From Mucilaginibacter defluvii (lineage in GTDB: Bacteria; Bacteroidota; Bacteroidia; Sphingobacteriales; Sphingobacteriaceae), in contig NZ_BAABJI010000001.1 in the NCBI RefSeq assembly GCF_039543225.1, forward strand, positions 25,192 through 89,191: DNA of 64,000 nucleotides. Direction: 5' to 3'. This document shows, one piece after another, positions 8,266 through 17,583 of the stretch. The notes under the pieces are model-generated. The model saw nothing but the letters and a program-made list of their open reading frames with translations. It was not told the DNA's origin and did no database searches. A program made the position numbers and the translations under genes. Each line of letters begins with the position of its first letter. Within the stretch, counting starts at the first letter, position 1.

Positions 8266-9567
8266 ATGAGAAAATTATTACGTTTCCTTTTGATTTTATT
8301 CTTATGCCTTAGCGCAGCTGCCTCGGCTCAGCAAGGGTATAAGCCATCCGAATCAAACCTTAAAGCGCGCGAGCATTTTAAGGACATGAAATTCGGGATG
8401 TTCATTCACTGGGGTATTTACAGTACGCTGGGTGACGGTGAATGGGTGATGGATATTAAGAAGATACCGTACAATGACTATAAACGCCTTGCAGATTTTT
8501 TCAATCCGCAAGCCTTTAACGCTAAGGAGTGGGTTGACCTGGCTAAACGGGCGGGTATGAAATATATTACCGTTACATCCCGACACCATGATGGTTTCAG
8601 CATGTTTGATACCAAGCAATCTGACTACAACATCGTTAAAGCCACGCCTTATAAAAAGGACCCGATGAAGGAACTGGCCGAGGAGTGCCAAAAGCAGGGA
8701 ATTGAACTGCGCTTTTATTATTCTCTGTTGGATTGGGGCCGCGCTGATTATGCCTTTAAAAGCCCGATTGTGAACGGCGCGCCGGAGAAAGGCGACTGGA
8801 ATAGCTACATCAACTTTATGAAAGCGCAGCTTACCGAGCTGATCACCAATTATCCCGGGGTAAAAGGTATTTGGTTTGACGGGCATTGGGACCGCAAAAA
8901 CGCAAACTGGCATTATGATGAAATTTACGGACTGATACACAAATTAGGTCCGGATATTATGATTGGCAATAATCACCACCTGGCACCAATCCCCGGCGAG
9001 GATTTTCAGGCCTTTGAGAAAGATTTGCCGGGTAATAACAAAACCGGCTTTAGCGGCGATGCCAAGATTGGCGAACTGCCACTTGAAACCTGCGAAACCA
9101 TGAACGGCAGTTGGGGCTTCAATATTAACGACAGGAATTACAAATCGGTAAAGGAACTGGTGCATTACCTGGTGAACGCCGCCGGGTTAGATGCTAATTT
9201 TTTACTGAATGTTGGCCCGATGCCTAACGGCAAAATTCAGCCGGAGTTTGTGGATACACTTGGAAAGATAGGTGCCTGGATTGATAAAAATGGCGAAACT
9301 ATTTATGGCACACGCGGCACTGTAGTAAAGGCACAAACCTGGGGTACGTTAACGGCTAAAGCTAAAACAGTTTATGCCCATTTGCTTAACCCGGTTAAGG
9401 AAGGTAACCAGATACTAATACCTGGTTTTAAGGTTAAGCCTAAAAGTGTTACTGCTTTTAATGGTGGTGCAAAGTTGAAGTACAAAAAGGATAAAACTGG
9501 GTTAATTGTGCATCTGGATCAGCTACCTGCTGATGAGATTGACAGGATCATCAAGATAACCTATTGA
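8266..9567 (+). CDS. GH29 alpha-L-fucosidase, secreted
   Basis: This 433-residue enzyme should release alpha-L-fucose from glycans in the periplasm or outside. A signal peptide ends near SAAASAQQ (residue 22). GH29 hallmarks follow: MKFGMFIHWGIYS (41-53), YITVTSRHHDGFSMFD (100-115) and the nucleophile context GIWFDGHWD (Asp205). The C-terminal part of about 80 residues is a small beta domain. The acid/base cannot be fixed by eye. There is no neighbouring SusC/D pair or sulfatase; the only other glycosidases in the window are the distant GH11 and GH92 genes. Confidence 0.95.
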   Translation: MRKLLRFLLILFLCLSAAASAQQGYKPSESNLKAREHFKDMKFGMFIHWGIYSTLGDGEWVMDIKKIPYNDYKRLADFFNPQAFNAKEWVDLAKRAGMKYITVTSRHHDGFSMFDTKQSDYNIVKATPYKKDPMKELAEECQKQGIELRFYYSLLDWGRADYAFKSPIVNGAPEKGDWNSYINFMKAQLTELITNYPGVKGIWFDGHWDRKNANWHYDEIYGLIHKLGPDIMIGNNHHLAPIPGEDFQAFEKDLPGNNKTGFSGDAKIGELPLETCETMNGSWGFNINDRNYKSVKELVHYLVNAAGLDANFLLNVGPMPNGKIQPEFVDTLGKIGAWIDKNGETIYGTRGTVVKAQTWGTLTAKAKTVYAHLLNPVKEGNQILIPGFKVKPKSVTAFNGGAKLKYKKDKTGLIVHLDQLPADEIDRIIKITY

Positions 9568-9590
9568 TAATTGAGAAAAATCAGTACATA

Positions 9591-9626
9591 AAAAAGGCTG
9601 CTTTAAATTAATAAAGCAGCCTTTTT
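9591..9626. terminator. Bidirectional terminator between fucosidase gene and recA
   Basis: Arms 9591-9605 and 9612-9626 are perfect 15-bp complements (core GGCTGCTTTA) ending in T5 on both strands. It separates the two convergent genes. Confidence 0.92.
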
Positions 9627-9648
9627 AGTTTTATCAGATACCTGAAGC

Positions 9649-10656
9649 TTATGCTTCTTCCATACTTTCGCCGGTTACGGTTTCTTTTATCTTGCGTTCC
9701 AGTTCTTCCATCAGTTCCGGGTTATCGAGTATCAGTTGCTTAACCGCGTCACGGCCCTGGCCTAAGCGCGTTTCGCCATAGCTGAACCAGGAGCCAGCTT
9801 TTTTAATGATATTATAATCAACACCGAGGTCAATAATTTCACCCGATTTGGAGATGCCCTCGCCAAACATAATGTCAAATTCAGCTATACGGAATGGTGG
9901 CGCAACCTTGTTTTTAACGATCTTGATCTTAACGCGGTTACCTGATACTTCGTCGGTATCTTTAATTTGTGATATACGGCGTACATCCAAACGTACCGAA
10001 GCGTAAAATTTAAGCGCGTTACCACCGGTTGTAGTTTCAGGGTTACCAAACATTACGCCTATCTTATCGCGCAACTGGTTGATGAAGATACAGCAGCATC
10101 CTGTTTTGCTGATGGTACCGGTGAGCTTACGCAGTGCCTGAGACATTAAGCGCGCCTGCAAACCCATTTTCGAGTCGCCCATTTCACCCTCAATCTCCGC
10201 CTTTGGTACTAATGCGGCAACAGAGTCTATCACCAGAATATCAATAGCGCCCGAGCGGATTAGGTTATCAGCGATCTCTAAAGCTTGTTCACCATTGTCA
10301 GGTTGTGATATTAAAAGGTTCTCAACATCAACACCCAGTTTTTTAGCGTAAAATTTATCAAAAGCGTGCTCCGCATCAATAAATGCGGCTATGCCACCTT
10401 TTTTTTGTGCTTCGGCAATAGCGTGTATGGCCAAAGTTGTTTTACCGGATGATTCAGGTCCGTATATTTCAATAATACGGCCTTTGGGTAAACCGCCAAC
10501 ACCTAAAGCTATATCCAGGCCTATCGAACCGGTTGATATAACCTCGGTTGGTTCAACAACCGTATCGCCTAGTTTCATGATGGTGCCTTTTCCGTATGAT
10601 TTTTCCAGCTTATCAAGCGTAAGCTGTAGTGCCTTCAATTTATCTGCGTTGCTCAT
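9649..10656 (-). CDS. recA: Recombinase RecA
   Basis: At 335 residues this is a full-length RecA, the ATP-dependent strand-exchange protein that also triggers the SOS response. The Walker A GPESSGKT is at 66-73, with [28 protein letters not shown], the L2 region [31 protein letters not shown] and the C-terminal acidic tail ESMEEA all present. Its own promoter box lies 18 bases upstream. No LexA-type operator is evident by eye. It ends facing the fucosidase gene across a strong terminator. Confidence 0.98.
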   Translation of the reverse strand: MSNADKLKALQLTLDKLEKSYGKGTIMKLGDTVVEPTEVISTGSIGLDIALGVGGLPKGRIIEIYGPESSGKTTLAIHAIAEAQKKGGIAAFIDAEHAFDKFYAKKLGVDVENLLISQPDNGEQALEIADNLIRSGAIDILVIDSVAALVPKAEIEGEMGDSKMGLQARLMSQALRKLTGTISKTGCCCIFINQLRDKIGVMFGNPETTTGGNALKFYASVRLDVRRISQIKDTDEVSGNRVKIKIVKNKVAPPFRIAEFDIMFGEGISKSGEIIDLGVDYNIIKKAGSWFSYGETRLGQGRDAVKQLILDNPELMEELERKIKETVTGESMEEA

Positions 10657-10673
10657 CTTAAAATTATATGTAA

Positions 10674-10681
10674 CAAATATA
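10674..10681 (-). promoter_or_regulatory. -7 promoter box upstream of recA
   Basis: TATATTTG on the minus strand matches TAnnTTTG, 17 bases before the start codon. No clear -33 element. Confidence 0.45.
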
Positions 10682-10752
10682 AAACTTTAATTTATAAATA
10701 CTAAAAAAATTAGTATTTTATTTTATTTATCCTGGTATGTACAGGTGTCTTG

Positions 10753-11511
10753 TTAATCCTTACTTATCGTGCGCTTTTTAAGCTCCCTGCTTATCACGTT
10801 AAGCTTCTTCTTTTTTGCGGCCTCTTTTGCTTTCCTGGCTTTGTCGGCTTCGGCTTTTAGTAAAGCTTTTTCAGTATGGGCGCGCTCATAATAGCGGCAA
10901 AACCAGGTAAGCGGACAAATTTCACATTTAGGCGTACGCGCTACACAAATATAACGGCCATGCAATATAAGCCAATGGTGTGCTATAGCCAAAACCTCGT
11001 TTGGTAAATATTTAACTAATTCCTTTTCAACAGCCAGTGGTGTGCGGGCATTGTTGGTTAAGCCTATCCGGTTAGCCACCCTGAACACATGAGTATCAAC
11101 AGCCATAGCCGGCGCGTCATATACCACTGAGGCAATAACATTAGCGGTTTTGCGGCCCACGCCCGGCATTTTTTGTAATTGATCAATTGAGGAGGGTACT
11201 ACGCTGTTAAACTGTTCAACCAGCATTTTGCCCATGCCGGCCAAATGTTTGGCTTTGTTGTTAGGATAGCTTACGCTGCGTATGTAAGGGAAAATTTCCT
11301 CGGCATTTGATACGGCCAGACTCTCCGCATCCGGAAAGCGCTCAAAGAGGGCAGGGGTAACCTGGTTTATTCGCTTATCTGTACATTGAGCAGAAAGTAT
11401 AACGGCAACCAACAACTGGTACGGCGAATTATAATGTAATTCAGTAACTGCGTCGGGTTGGTTTTTTGAAAAGTATTCAACAAAATGATGGTAACGTTCC
11501 TTTTTTAGCAT
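10753..11511 (-). CDS. nth: Endonuclease III
   Basis: This 252-residue base-excision glycosylase/AP lyase removes oxidised pyrimidines. The helix-hairpin-helix LPGVGRKTAN-type motif reads MPGVGRKTANV with catalytic Lys121. The catalytic aspartate is Asp139 in AVDTHVFRVANR. The four-cysteine iron-sulfur motif is intact (Cys189, Cys196, Cys199, Cys205; C-X6-C-X2-C-X5-C). After the cluster there is an extra highly charged Lys/Ala-rich tail of about 40 residues, longer than in E. coli Nth. Its neighbours recA and uvrA are also repair genes, but each has its own promoter box. Confidence 0.97.
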   Translation of the reverse strand: MLKKERYHHFVEYFSKNQPDAVTELHYNSPYQLLVAVILSAQCTDKRINQVTPALFERFPDAESLAVSNAEEIFPYIRSVSYPNNKAKHLAGMGKMLVEQFNSVVPSSIDQLQKMPGVGRKTANVIASVVYDAPAMAVDTHVFRVANRIGLTNNARTPLAVEKELVKYLPNEVLAIAHHWLILHGRYICVARTPKCEICPLTWFCRYYERAHTEKALLKAEADKARKAKEAAKKKKLNVISRELKKRTISKD

Positions 11512-11551
11512 AGATGTACAAGCGGCAACTGCGTGTTAACTAATGTAGCCG

Positions 11552-11559
11552 CAAAGGTA
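11552..11559 (-). promoter_or_regulatory. -7 promoter box upstream of nth
   Basis: TACCTTTG on the minus strand matches TAnnTTTG, 40 bases before the start codon. Confidence 0.45.
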
Positions 11560-11631
11560 TTCGGTTTTAACACTGAATAATAGCGTTAAGGCAAAATAAT
11601 AGTAATGCTTGGAGGGGGATGTGTAATGGCA

Positions 11632-11721
11632 GATGGGTCATAGTTCACCCGGCTTATCATCGGCACTTTTACATCGTAATTTCAAAGTAACCTTGCCGAT
11701 ACCCGTGAACTATGAGCCATC
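11632..11721. repeat. 90-bp nested inverted-repeat element
   Basis: Outer arms 11632-11648 and 11705-11721 match over 17 bases with one mismatch (core TCATAGTTCAC). Inner arms ATCGGCA (11659-11665) and TGCCGAT (11694-11700) are exact. The nested design and lack of a T tract suggest a palindromic dispersed repeat or a folded RNA rather than a simple terminator. Confidence 0.65.
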
Positions 11722-11735
11722 AACCTGAATGTATT

Positions 11736-11933
11736 TTACTTGATGCTTTTTGAGTAATCAAGTATGCGGTGAATGGTTTGTAGCCTTGGCTGCATTTGCA
11801 ACTGGTTCAAATCTGTACGGAGCGAGTTAAAGAATATTAAATCGTCCGCATTCAGATTTTCTGTATGCTCTTTCTCTTTCACTATAAAATGATTAGTGAC
11901 CGCAAATAAGTTTTTTGTAGAGGTTTCGTCCAT
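11736..11933 (-). CDS. Small hypothetical protein
   Basis: This 65-residue hydrophilic frame begins MDETSTKNLFAVTNHF and ends in a helical RLQTIHRILDYSKSIK. It has no signal, membrane segment or recognised motif. Codon composition looks protein-like and no larger gene overlaps it. It sits alone between the inverted-repeat element and a 216-bp AT-rich gap before uvrA. It may be a real small gene, but nothing beyond its open frame supports a function. Confidence 0.5.
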   Translation of the reverse strand: MDETSTKNLFAVTNHFIVKEKEHTENLNADDLIFFNSLRTDLNQLQMQPRLQTIHRILDYSKSIK

Positions 11934-12149
11934 AAGCGCTTTTATAATTTTTTATAATTCAATAACGCAACCCTTTCCGAAATATTTTATCATATTTTAA
12001 AAACATGAAAAAAATTTCATCAAAATTTCATTAAGGGTATAAAAATGCTTTTTAAGCAGATGTAAGGCCGTTTAGATATATGAAAGATAATTTGTTTCTA
12101 CGCATATAACGAAACAAGGTTACAATTTAATTTAACTATTAGTAATTAT

Positions 12150-14996
12150 TTACTTAAGGCCCATTTCCTTCTTTAAAAATCGGCCTGTAAAGCTTTCCTT
12201 AACCTTGCACAAGCCCTCGGGTGTGCCTGAGAATAATATTTTGCCACCGCCGGATCCGCCTTCAGGCCCAAGGTCGATCACGTGGTCAACCACCTTAATT
12301 ACGTCCAGGTTATGCTCGATTACTAAAACCGTGTTGCCTTTATCTACTAATTGGTAAAGCACACCAAGAAGCACGTTGATATCCTCAAAGTGCAAACCGG
12401 TTGTCGGCTCGTCTAATATATAAAAGGTGTTGCCGGTATCTTTTTTTGAAAGCTCGGTAGCCAGCTTTACGCGCTGTGCCTCGCCGCCTGATAACGTGGT
12501 TGATGATTGCCCCAGCGTAATATACCCCAAACCTACATCAAACAAAGTTTTTACCTTGCGGTGGATGGATGGGATATGCTCAAAAAAGCTGGTGGCATCC
12601 TCAATGCTCATGTCCAGCACATCGCTGATGGATTTGCCCCGGTAGCGCACCTCCAGTGTTTCGCGGTTGTAGCGTTTACCGCCGCACTCTTCGCAGGGCA
12701 CCTGAACATCGGGTAAAAAGTTCATTTCGATCACCTTCATGCCCGCCCCCTGGCAGGTTTCGCAGCGGCCGCCCTTTACGTTGAACGAGAAACGCCCCGG
12801 TTTATAACCGCGGATCTTAGCTTCAGGCAATTGTACATACAGGTTACGGATGTCAGAAAATACGCCGGTATAGGTAGATGGATTTGAGCGTGGTGTACGA
12901 CCGATAGGTGTCTGGTCTATCTCTATCACCTTATCAATATGCTCCAACCCCTCAATGCTGCCATAAGGCAATGGTTGCTTTTTAGCTCGGAAAAAGTGAT
13001 GGTTCAGAATAGGGTACAAAGTTTCGGCAATCAAACTTGATTTGCCGCTGCCCGATACCCCGGTAATCCCGATCAGTTTACCCAGCGGAAACTCCACCGA
13101 TACATTTTTGAGGTTATGGCCCGTGGCTTTTTTAAGCGCCAGTTTTTTGCCGTTACCTTCCCTGCGTTTTTTGGGGATGGCTATCTCTCGCTCGCCGTTG
13201 ATGTAAGATGTGGTAAGCGTATGCTCGGCCATTAGTTGCTGTGGTGTGCCCTGGGCTACAATTTGCCCGCCATGCACACCCGCTGCCGGCCCCATGTCAA
13301 TCACATGGTCGGCCTCTAAAATCATATCCTTATCGTGCTCAACCACCAGTACGGTATTGCCCAAATCGCGCAGGTTTTTGAGAGCGTTGATCAGCCGCTC
13401 GTTATCGCGCTGGTGCAGGCCGATGCTTGGCTCATCCAGAATGTACATTACATTCATCAACTGCGACCCTATCTGTGTAGCCAGCCTGATGCGCTGCGCC
13501 TCGCCGCCCGATAAGGTTTTGGCGGTACGGTCAAGCGTTAAATAGCTCAACCCAACATCCAGTAAAAAGCCGATGCGGGCGCGAATCTCTTTTAATATCT
13601 CGCGGGCGATAACATTCTGGCGTTCATTCAGCCTGTCCTCAATGCCTTCAAACCAACCTTGCAGGTTATTAATATCCATGCAGGCCAGCTCAAATATGTT
13701 CTTCTCGTCTATCTTAAAATGCAGCGATTCCTTTTTAAGCCGCGCACCGCCGCAGGTAGGGCAGGTACGCAATACACGATAGTTTTCCATATCGTCCAGG
13801 TCATCATCGCCGCGGCGTTCCTGCTGCTCCTCAAGCATCTTTACAATGCCCTCAAAATTGATGGAGTAGTTTTGTACGTTCCATTTATTGTACTCAACGG
13901 CTACGTTAATTTTTTCTTCGGTACCGTTAAGTATAATGTCCAGCTTGTCACGTTCCAGCTTTTCAATCGGAGTAGTTAACGAAAACTCGAATTTTTTGGC
14001 CAGTGCTTTTAATACCTGGAATATCCAGGTTTCGCGGTATTCGCCCAGCGGGGCTAAACCGCCATTTTGTATGCTGAGTTTGGGATTGGGCATAACCGCC
14101 TTTTCATCCACCTCAAAAATATAGCCCAGTCCGTTGCACTTATCGCAAGCACCGTAGGGCGAGTTAAACGAAAAGGTATTAGGCTGCGGCTCGTCATACG
14201 ATATGCCAGATACCGGGTCCATCAGGTATTTACTGAAGTAGGATACATTGTTATCCTTATCCGCAATGCGGATGATGCCCTTGGCCAGTTTAAGTGCCGC
14301 CTGCACCGAGCTGTAAAGTCTTTTGCTATCCTTTTCGCTGATCACCAGTCGGTCAACCACAATATCAATATCATGGATTTTATAGCGGTCAACCTGCATT
14401 TTAGGGGTAACATCCATAATGGCGCCATCCACCCAAACCTTGAGATAGCCCTGCTTGCGGATCTGCTCAAACAATTCGCGGTAATGCCCTTTACGGCCTT
14501 TTACGGCTGGTGCCATAATGTTTACCGGCTGCCCGTCAAACTTTTCGCTGATTGTGCGCAGTATTTGGTCCTCGCTCATACGCTCCATTTTTTCGCCGGT
14601 GGAGTACGAGTAGGCCTCGCCCGCGCGGGCGAAAAGCAGGCGCATAAAATCGTATATCTCGGTAATAGTACCTACTGTTGAGCGTGGGTTTTTGCTGGTT
14701 GTTTTTTGCTCAATGGCAATTACCGGACTAAGGCCTGACACCTTATCAACATCCGGCCGCTCCATACCGCCCATAAACTGGCGCGAGTAGGCCGAAAATG
14801 TTTCCATATAGCGGCGCTGCCCCTCGGCATAAATGGTATCAAACGCCAGCGATGATTTACCGCTGCCGCTTAGTCCCGTTACCACCACGAGTTGGTTACG
14901 CGGAAACGAAACATCAATATTTTTTAAGTTATGTACCCGTGCGCCATAAACTTCTACTTCGCTTTGTTCGCCCAGGTCAACAGTTTTATCAGTCAT
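12150..14996 (-). CDS. uvrA: Excinuclease ABC subunit A
   Basis: At 948 residues this is full-length UvrA, the damage-recognition ATPase of nucleotide excision repair. The first Walker [11 protein letters not shown] is at 41-50. The first zinc module has [10 protein letters not shown] and CPTCGGARL, and the first signature is LSGGEAQR. The second half repeats Walker [11 protein letters not shown], the zinc finger CETCQGAG...[17 protein letters not shown] and a Walker [11 protein letters not shown]. All expected cysteines appear. A -7 box lies about 75 bases upstream, so it is transcribed alone. Confidence 0.98.
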   Translation of the reverse strand: MTDKTVDLGEQSEVEVYGARVHNLKNIDVSFPRNQLVVVTGLSGSGKSSLAFDTIYAEGQRRYMETFSAYSRQFMGGMERPDVDKVSGLSPVIAIEQKTTSKNPRSTVGTITEIYDFMRLLFARAGEAYSYSTGEKMERMSEDQILRTISEKFDGQPVNIMAPAVKGRKGHYRELFEQIRKQGYLKVWVDGAIMDVTPKMQVDRYKIHDIDIVVDRLVISEKDSKRLYSSVQAALKLAKGIIRIADKDNNVSYFSKYLMDPVSGISYDEPQPNTFSFNSPYGACDKCNGLGYIFEVDEKAVMPNPKLSIQNGGLAPLGEYRETWIFQVLKALAKKFEFSLTTPIEKLERDKLDIILNGTEEKINVAVEYNKWNVQNYSINFEGIVKMLEEQQERRGDDDLDDMENYRVLRTCPTCGGARLKKESLHFKIDEKNIFELACMDINNLQGWFEGIEDRLNERQNVIAREILKEIRARIGFLLDVGLSYLTLDRTAKTLSGGEAQRIRLATQIGSQLMNVMYILDEPSIGLHQRDNERLINALKNLRDLGNTVLVVEHDKDMILEADHVIDMGPAAGVHGGQIVAQGTPQQLMAEHTLTTSYINGEREIAIPKKRREGNGKKLALKKATGHNLKNVSVEFPLGKLIGITGVSGSGKSSLIAETLYPILNHHFFRAKKQPLPYGSIEGLEHIDKVIEIDQTPIGRTPRSNPSTYTGVFSDIRNLYVQLPEAKIRGYKPGRFSFNVKGGRCETCQGAGMKVIEMNFLPDVQVPCEECGGKRYNRETLEVRYRGKSISDVLDMSIEDATSFFEHIPSIHRKVKTLFDVGLGYITLGQSSTTLSGGEAQRVKLATELSKKDTGNTFYILDEPTTGLHFEDINVLLGVLYQLVDKGNTVLVIEHNLDVIKVVDHVIDLGPEGGSGGGKILFSGTPEGLCKVKESFTGRFLKKEMGLK

Positions 14997-15070
14997 ACAG
15001 TATATTGAACAATATTAACCGCATACATAAGGCTTGGTTTGGCCGAGATGTATTTTGCTAAAATTTTTTG

Positions 15071-15078
15071 CAAATATA
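15071..15078 (-). promoter_or_regulatory. -7 promoter box upstream of uvrA
   Basis: TATATTTG on the minus strand matches TAnnTTTG, giving a leader of roughly 65-70 bases. Confidence 0.45.
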
Positions 15079-15150
15079 GTTAAAAAGCCTGTGGTTTAAT
15101 AAGGTGAGATTGTTGCTGTTGTGTGATTTTAATTTGAGATGATATTGGAA

Positions 15151-16821
15151 TCACAGCGCCTTCCTCACCCGCTTCAACACCAGCAAATTCTGCGCGTTCT
15201 TAGCATAGCCACTGATATTATTCTGATACAGGTTCACCAGCTTATCGTAGTACAATACCACCACCGGCGATTGGCTCATTACCAGGTTATCCATTTTGCG
15301 GTAAAGGGCATAGCGTGCCGAATCATTATTTACACGATAGGTCTGCTCAAAAAGCCTATCGAACTGTTTATTGTTAAACCCGGTATAGTTGGGTCCAAAG
15401 GGTATCTTGTTTTTGGAATAGAAGACAGATAAGTAATTCTCCCCGTCGGGGTAATCAGCTATCCATGATCCGCGAAAAAAGTTAACCCCGTTCTTGGCAA
15501 TCAATTCGCGCAGACTGGCACCCTGGGTAACTTCAACACGGGTTTTGATGTTAACGCGCTCCAATTCGCCTTGTATGTATTCAATTAAATCGCGATAGGT
15601 GGTGGTGGTATTCAGTACAATTTCAGGTAAGCCACGTCCGTTGGGGAAGCCGGCCTCGGCAAGCAGGCGGCGCGCTTTCTCCGGGTTGTAACTATAACCC
15701 CGCACTTGCCTGTCATCAAAACCCGGCATACCCTGCGGAATAAACCCGGCATAACCCGGTGTGCCGATGCTGTTGCGCAGGTATTTGATCATCTTTTGCT
15801 TGTCGATAGCGTAATTAATAGCCTGGCGTATCTTCAATTGTCTTAAGGGGGAGTGTTTTACAATGCCGATATTGGTATCAATCAGTATACCTAAATACTC
15901 AGTATTCAGGTACGGCCTGATGTTCATGATAAACTTACCCCGGTACTTGCTGGTTAGCTTGCCCGATTTGGTAAGGATATCATCGCGATAGCTGCCATCA
16001 ATCCCGTTAAAAAAATCCAGATCGCCTTTAATAAATTCCATAAAGGCGGTTTGTTTATCGCTTATAAAGCCTGCCTTTATCGCATCCAGGTAAGGCAGCG
16101 GGCGGCCTGCGCTGTCCTTTTCCCAATAACGTTCATTTTTTAGCAGTACCATTACTTCGCGCTCTTTCCAGTATTTGAATTTAAAGGGGCCGGTACCTAT
16201 GGGGTGGCTGCGAAAATCTTTACCATAATGCTCTACCACTTCGCGAGGTACTACCGAACAGTATTGCGCGGTCAGCAGGCTTAGCAGCGGCGGGAAGGGC
16301 TGCTTTAATTTGATGATGAATGTGCTGTCGTTTTGGGCGATGAATGCGTTTTTATCCTTTACCTTATCACTGAATATCCACGAACCGGATGAGGCCACCT
16401 TTGAGTTGATCAAACGGCCGAAGCTGTAAGCAAAATCAGCGGCTATGCACTTACGCCCCTTGCCGGCGGGAAACAGTGGGTCGTCATGAAAATAAACATC
16501 ATCACGTAAGTAAAAAGTGTATTGTAGGCCATCGGCACTAATGCTCCAGCTTTTGGCAATGCACGGCATGCTTTTAAGGCTATCATTTATCTGCACCAGG
16601 CCGTTGTACAACTGGTTATCCATCCATAAGGCGTTCTGGTTACGGGCAAAGGCCGGGTCGAGCGAGGTAAGGCCATCCTCAAGGTTGATGTTGAAAACGG
16701 TGCGCTTATCATGCGCTTTTTTACCGGCGCAACCGGCGATAAAAAGCATCAGCGCAAAGCAGGCCAGGGCTTTAAAAGTTCCGGCTAAGCTTATGATATA
16801 ATATTTAATATTGCGCCGCAT
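15151..16821 (-). CDS. Family 5 (peptide/nickel-type) ABC substrate-binding lipoprotein
   Basis: This 556-residue extracytoplasmic solute-binding protein (SBP_bac_5 fold) normally feeds oligopeptides or similar ligands to an ABC importer. The lipobox FIAGC ends a signal of about 30 residues. Family text includes LTSLDPAFARNQNALWMDNQLYNGL, DGLQYTFYLRDDVYFHDD and HPIGTGPFKFKYWKEREVMVLLKNERYW. No permease or ATPase gene lies within reach on either side, so it is an orphan here. It may serve a transporter encoded elsewhere or act as a receptor. The ligand is unknown. Confidence 0.9.
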   Translation of the reverse strand: MRRNIKYYIISLAGTFKALACFALMLFIAGCAGKKAHDKRTVFNINLEDGLTSLDPAFARNQNALWMDNQLYNGLVQINDSLKSMPCIAKSWSISADGLQYTFYLRDDVYFHDDPLFPAGKGRKCIAADFAYSFGRLINSKVASSGSWIFSDKVKDKNAFIAQNDSTFIIKLKQPFPPLLSLLTAQYCSVVPREVVEHYGKDFRSHPIGTGPFKFKYWKEREVMVLLKNERYWEKDSAGRPLPYLDAIKAGFISDKQTAFMEFIKGDLDFFNGIDGSYRDDILTKSGKLTSKYRGKFIMNIRPYLNTEYLGILIDTNIGIVKHSPLRQLKIRQAINYAIDKQKMIKYLRNSIGTPGYAGFIPQGMPGFDDRQVRGYSYNPEKARRLLAEAGFPNGRGLPEIVLNTTTTYRDLIEYIQGELERVNIKTRVEVTQGASLRELIAKNGVNFFRGSWIADYPDGENYLSVFYSKNKIPFGPNYTGFNNKQFDRLFEQTYRVNNDSARYALYRKMDNLVMSQSPVVVLYYDKLVNLYQNNISGYAKNAQNLLVLKRVRKAL

Positions 16822-16955
16822 ATTAATAATACATTGATTAAACCTTTAATATAAGTTATAATCCAAAACAAAAAGCGACAAATTAGATGCCGCTAATAAA
16901 AAGCGTCAACTTTTTAACAAAACTGATGTTATACACAACAAATAATAATTATGTC

Positions 16956-17438
16956 ATGAAAAAGCTATTTCAATACACCTTAGCCATTTTAGCCCTAACC
17001 GTTGTTATTTCGGCATGCTCAAGCACCCGCAGCACTACCTCATCACACGTTCCGCGCGACAGGTTTGTAAATACCTGGGTGTGTAACACTGTTACCTATG
17101 AGGGTGGTTTATTACCTAACGCCGTACAATCCGCATTTGACCAGGCTCCGCCAAGCGCCTTTGTAGGCAGCGTATGGAAGCTTACCAATAGCGGTAACGG
17201 TATGTATACCTTGAGCAATGGTACATCGCAGTCAATTTTCTGGTCGGTTTATGAAGGCCCTAACGGAACCCAGTTCCAGTTCAAAAAAATCTACGAAGGC
17301 GATAAAGCTAAAAACGTAACAGAAGGTTACCGCCTGGATGTTGGCACAGCTAACAAAGAAACACTGGTGCTAAAAACACCTGTGCCAATTGGTGCGCAAA
17401 CCGGCTATGTGGTTTACTCATTCAGCAAACAGAAATAA
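16956..17438 (+). CDS. Small lipocalin-like hypothetical lipoprotein
   Basis: From the ATG at 16956 the protein has 160 residues. It starts with a lipoprotein signal MKKLFQYTLAILAL and lipobox VISAC. The upstream 23 open codons lack signal character, so I exclude them. The mature part begins with a Ser/Thr-rich stretch. It continues with RFVNTWVCNTVTYEGG and regularly spaced beta-strand patterns ending in GYVVYSFSKQK, which suggests a small barrel such as a lipocalin-like fold. No function assigned. It is transcribed alone and ends in a strong terminator. Confidence 0.8.
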   Translation: MKKLFQYTLAILALTVVISACSSTRSTTSSHVPRDRFVNTWVCNTVTYEGGLLPNAVQSAFDQAPPSAFVGSVWKLTNSGNGMYTLSNGTSQSIFWSVYEGPNGTQFQFKKIYEGDKAKNVTEGYRLDVGTANKETLVLKTPVPIGAQTGYVVYSFSKQK

Positions 17439-17460
17439 TATCGATAAGATGATATGCAAA

Positions 17461-17488
17461 AGGCAGGGCCAGCGCCCTGCCTTTTTTT
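17461..17488 (+). terminator. Intrinsic terminator
   Basis: AGGCAGGGC (17461-17469) pairs perfectly with GCCCTGCCT (17474-17482) around a 4-base loop, followed by six more T. It ends the lipoprotein gene. Confidence 0.93.
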
Positions 17489-17490
17489 GT

Positions 17491-17581
17491 ACCCCACCTA
17501 AGTCCTTCCCAAAGGGGATGATTTGAAGTCATTGTATCTCTGCAAATGAAAGTCCTCCCCTTTGGGGAGGATTAGGTGGGG
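17491..17581. repeat. 91-bp palindromic intergenic element
   Basis: The ends ACCCCACCTAAGTCC and GGATTAGGTGGGG are inverted copies of about 26 bases each with one mismatch and one indel, each half also containing its own CCCAAAGGGG-like dyad. It follows the terminator and abuts the lactonase stop. The pattern resembles dispersed palindromic repeats rather than a second terminator. Confidence 0.7.
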
Positions 17582-17583
17582 AT

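Noticed and set aside
8353..8940. 195-residue minus-strand open frame inside the fucosidase gene
   Set aside because: Antisense to a complete GH29 gene with all expected motifs; no independent evidence.
14067..14681. 204-residue plus-strand open frame inside uvrA
   Set aside because: It lies fully antisense to the well-supported uvrA gene and shows no family motifs.
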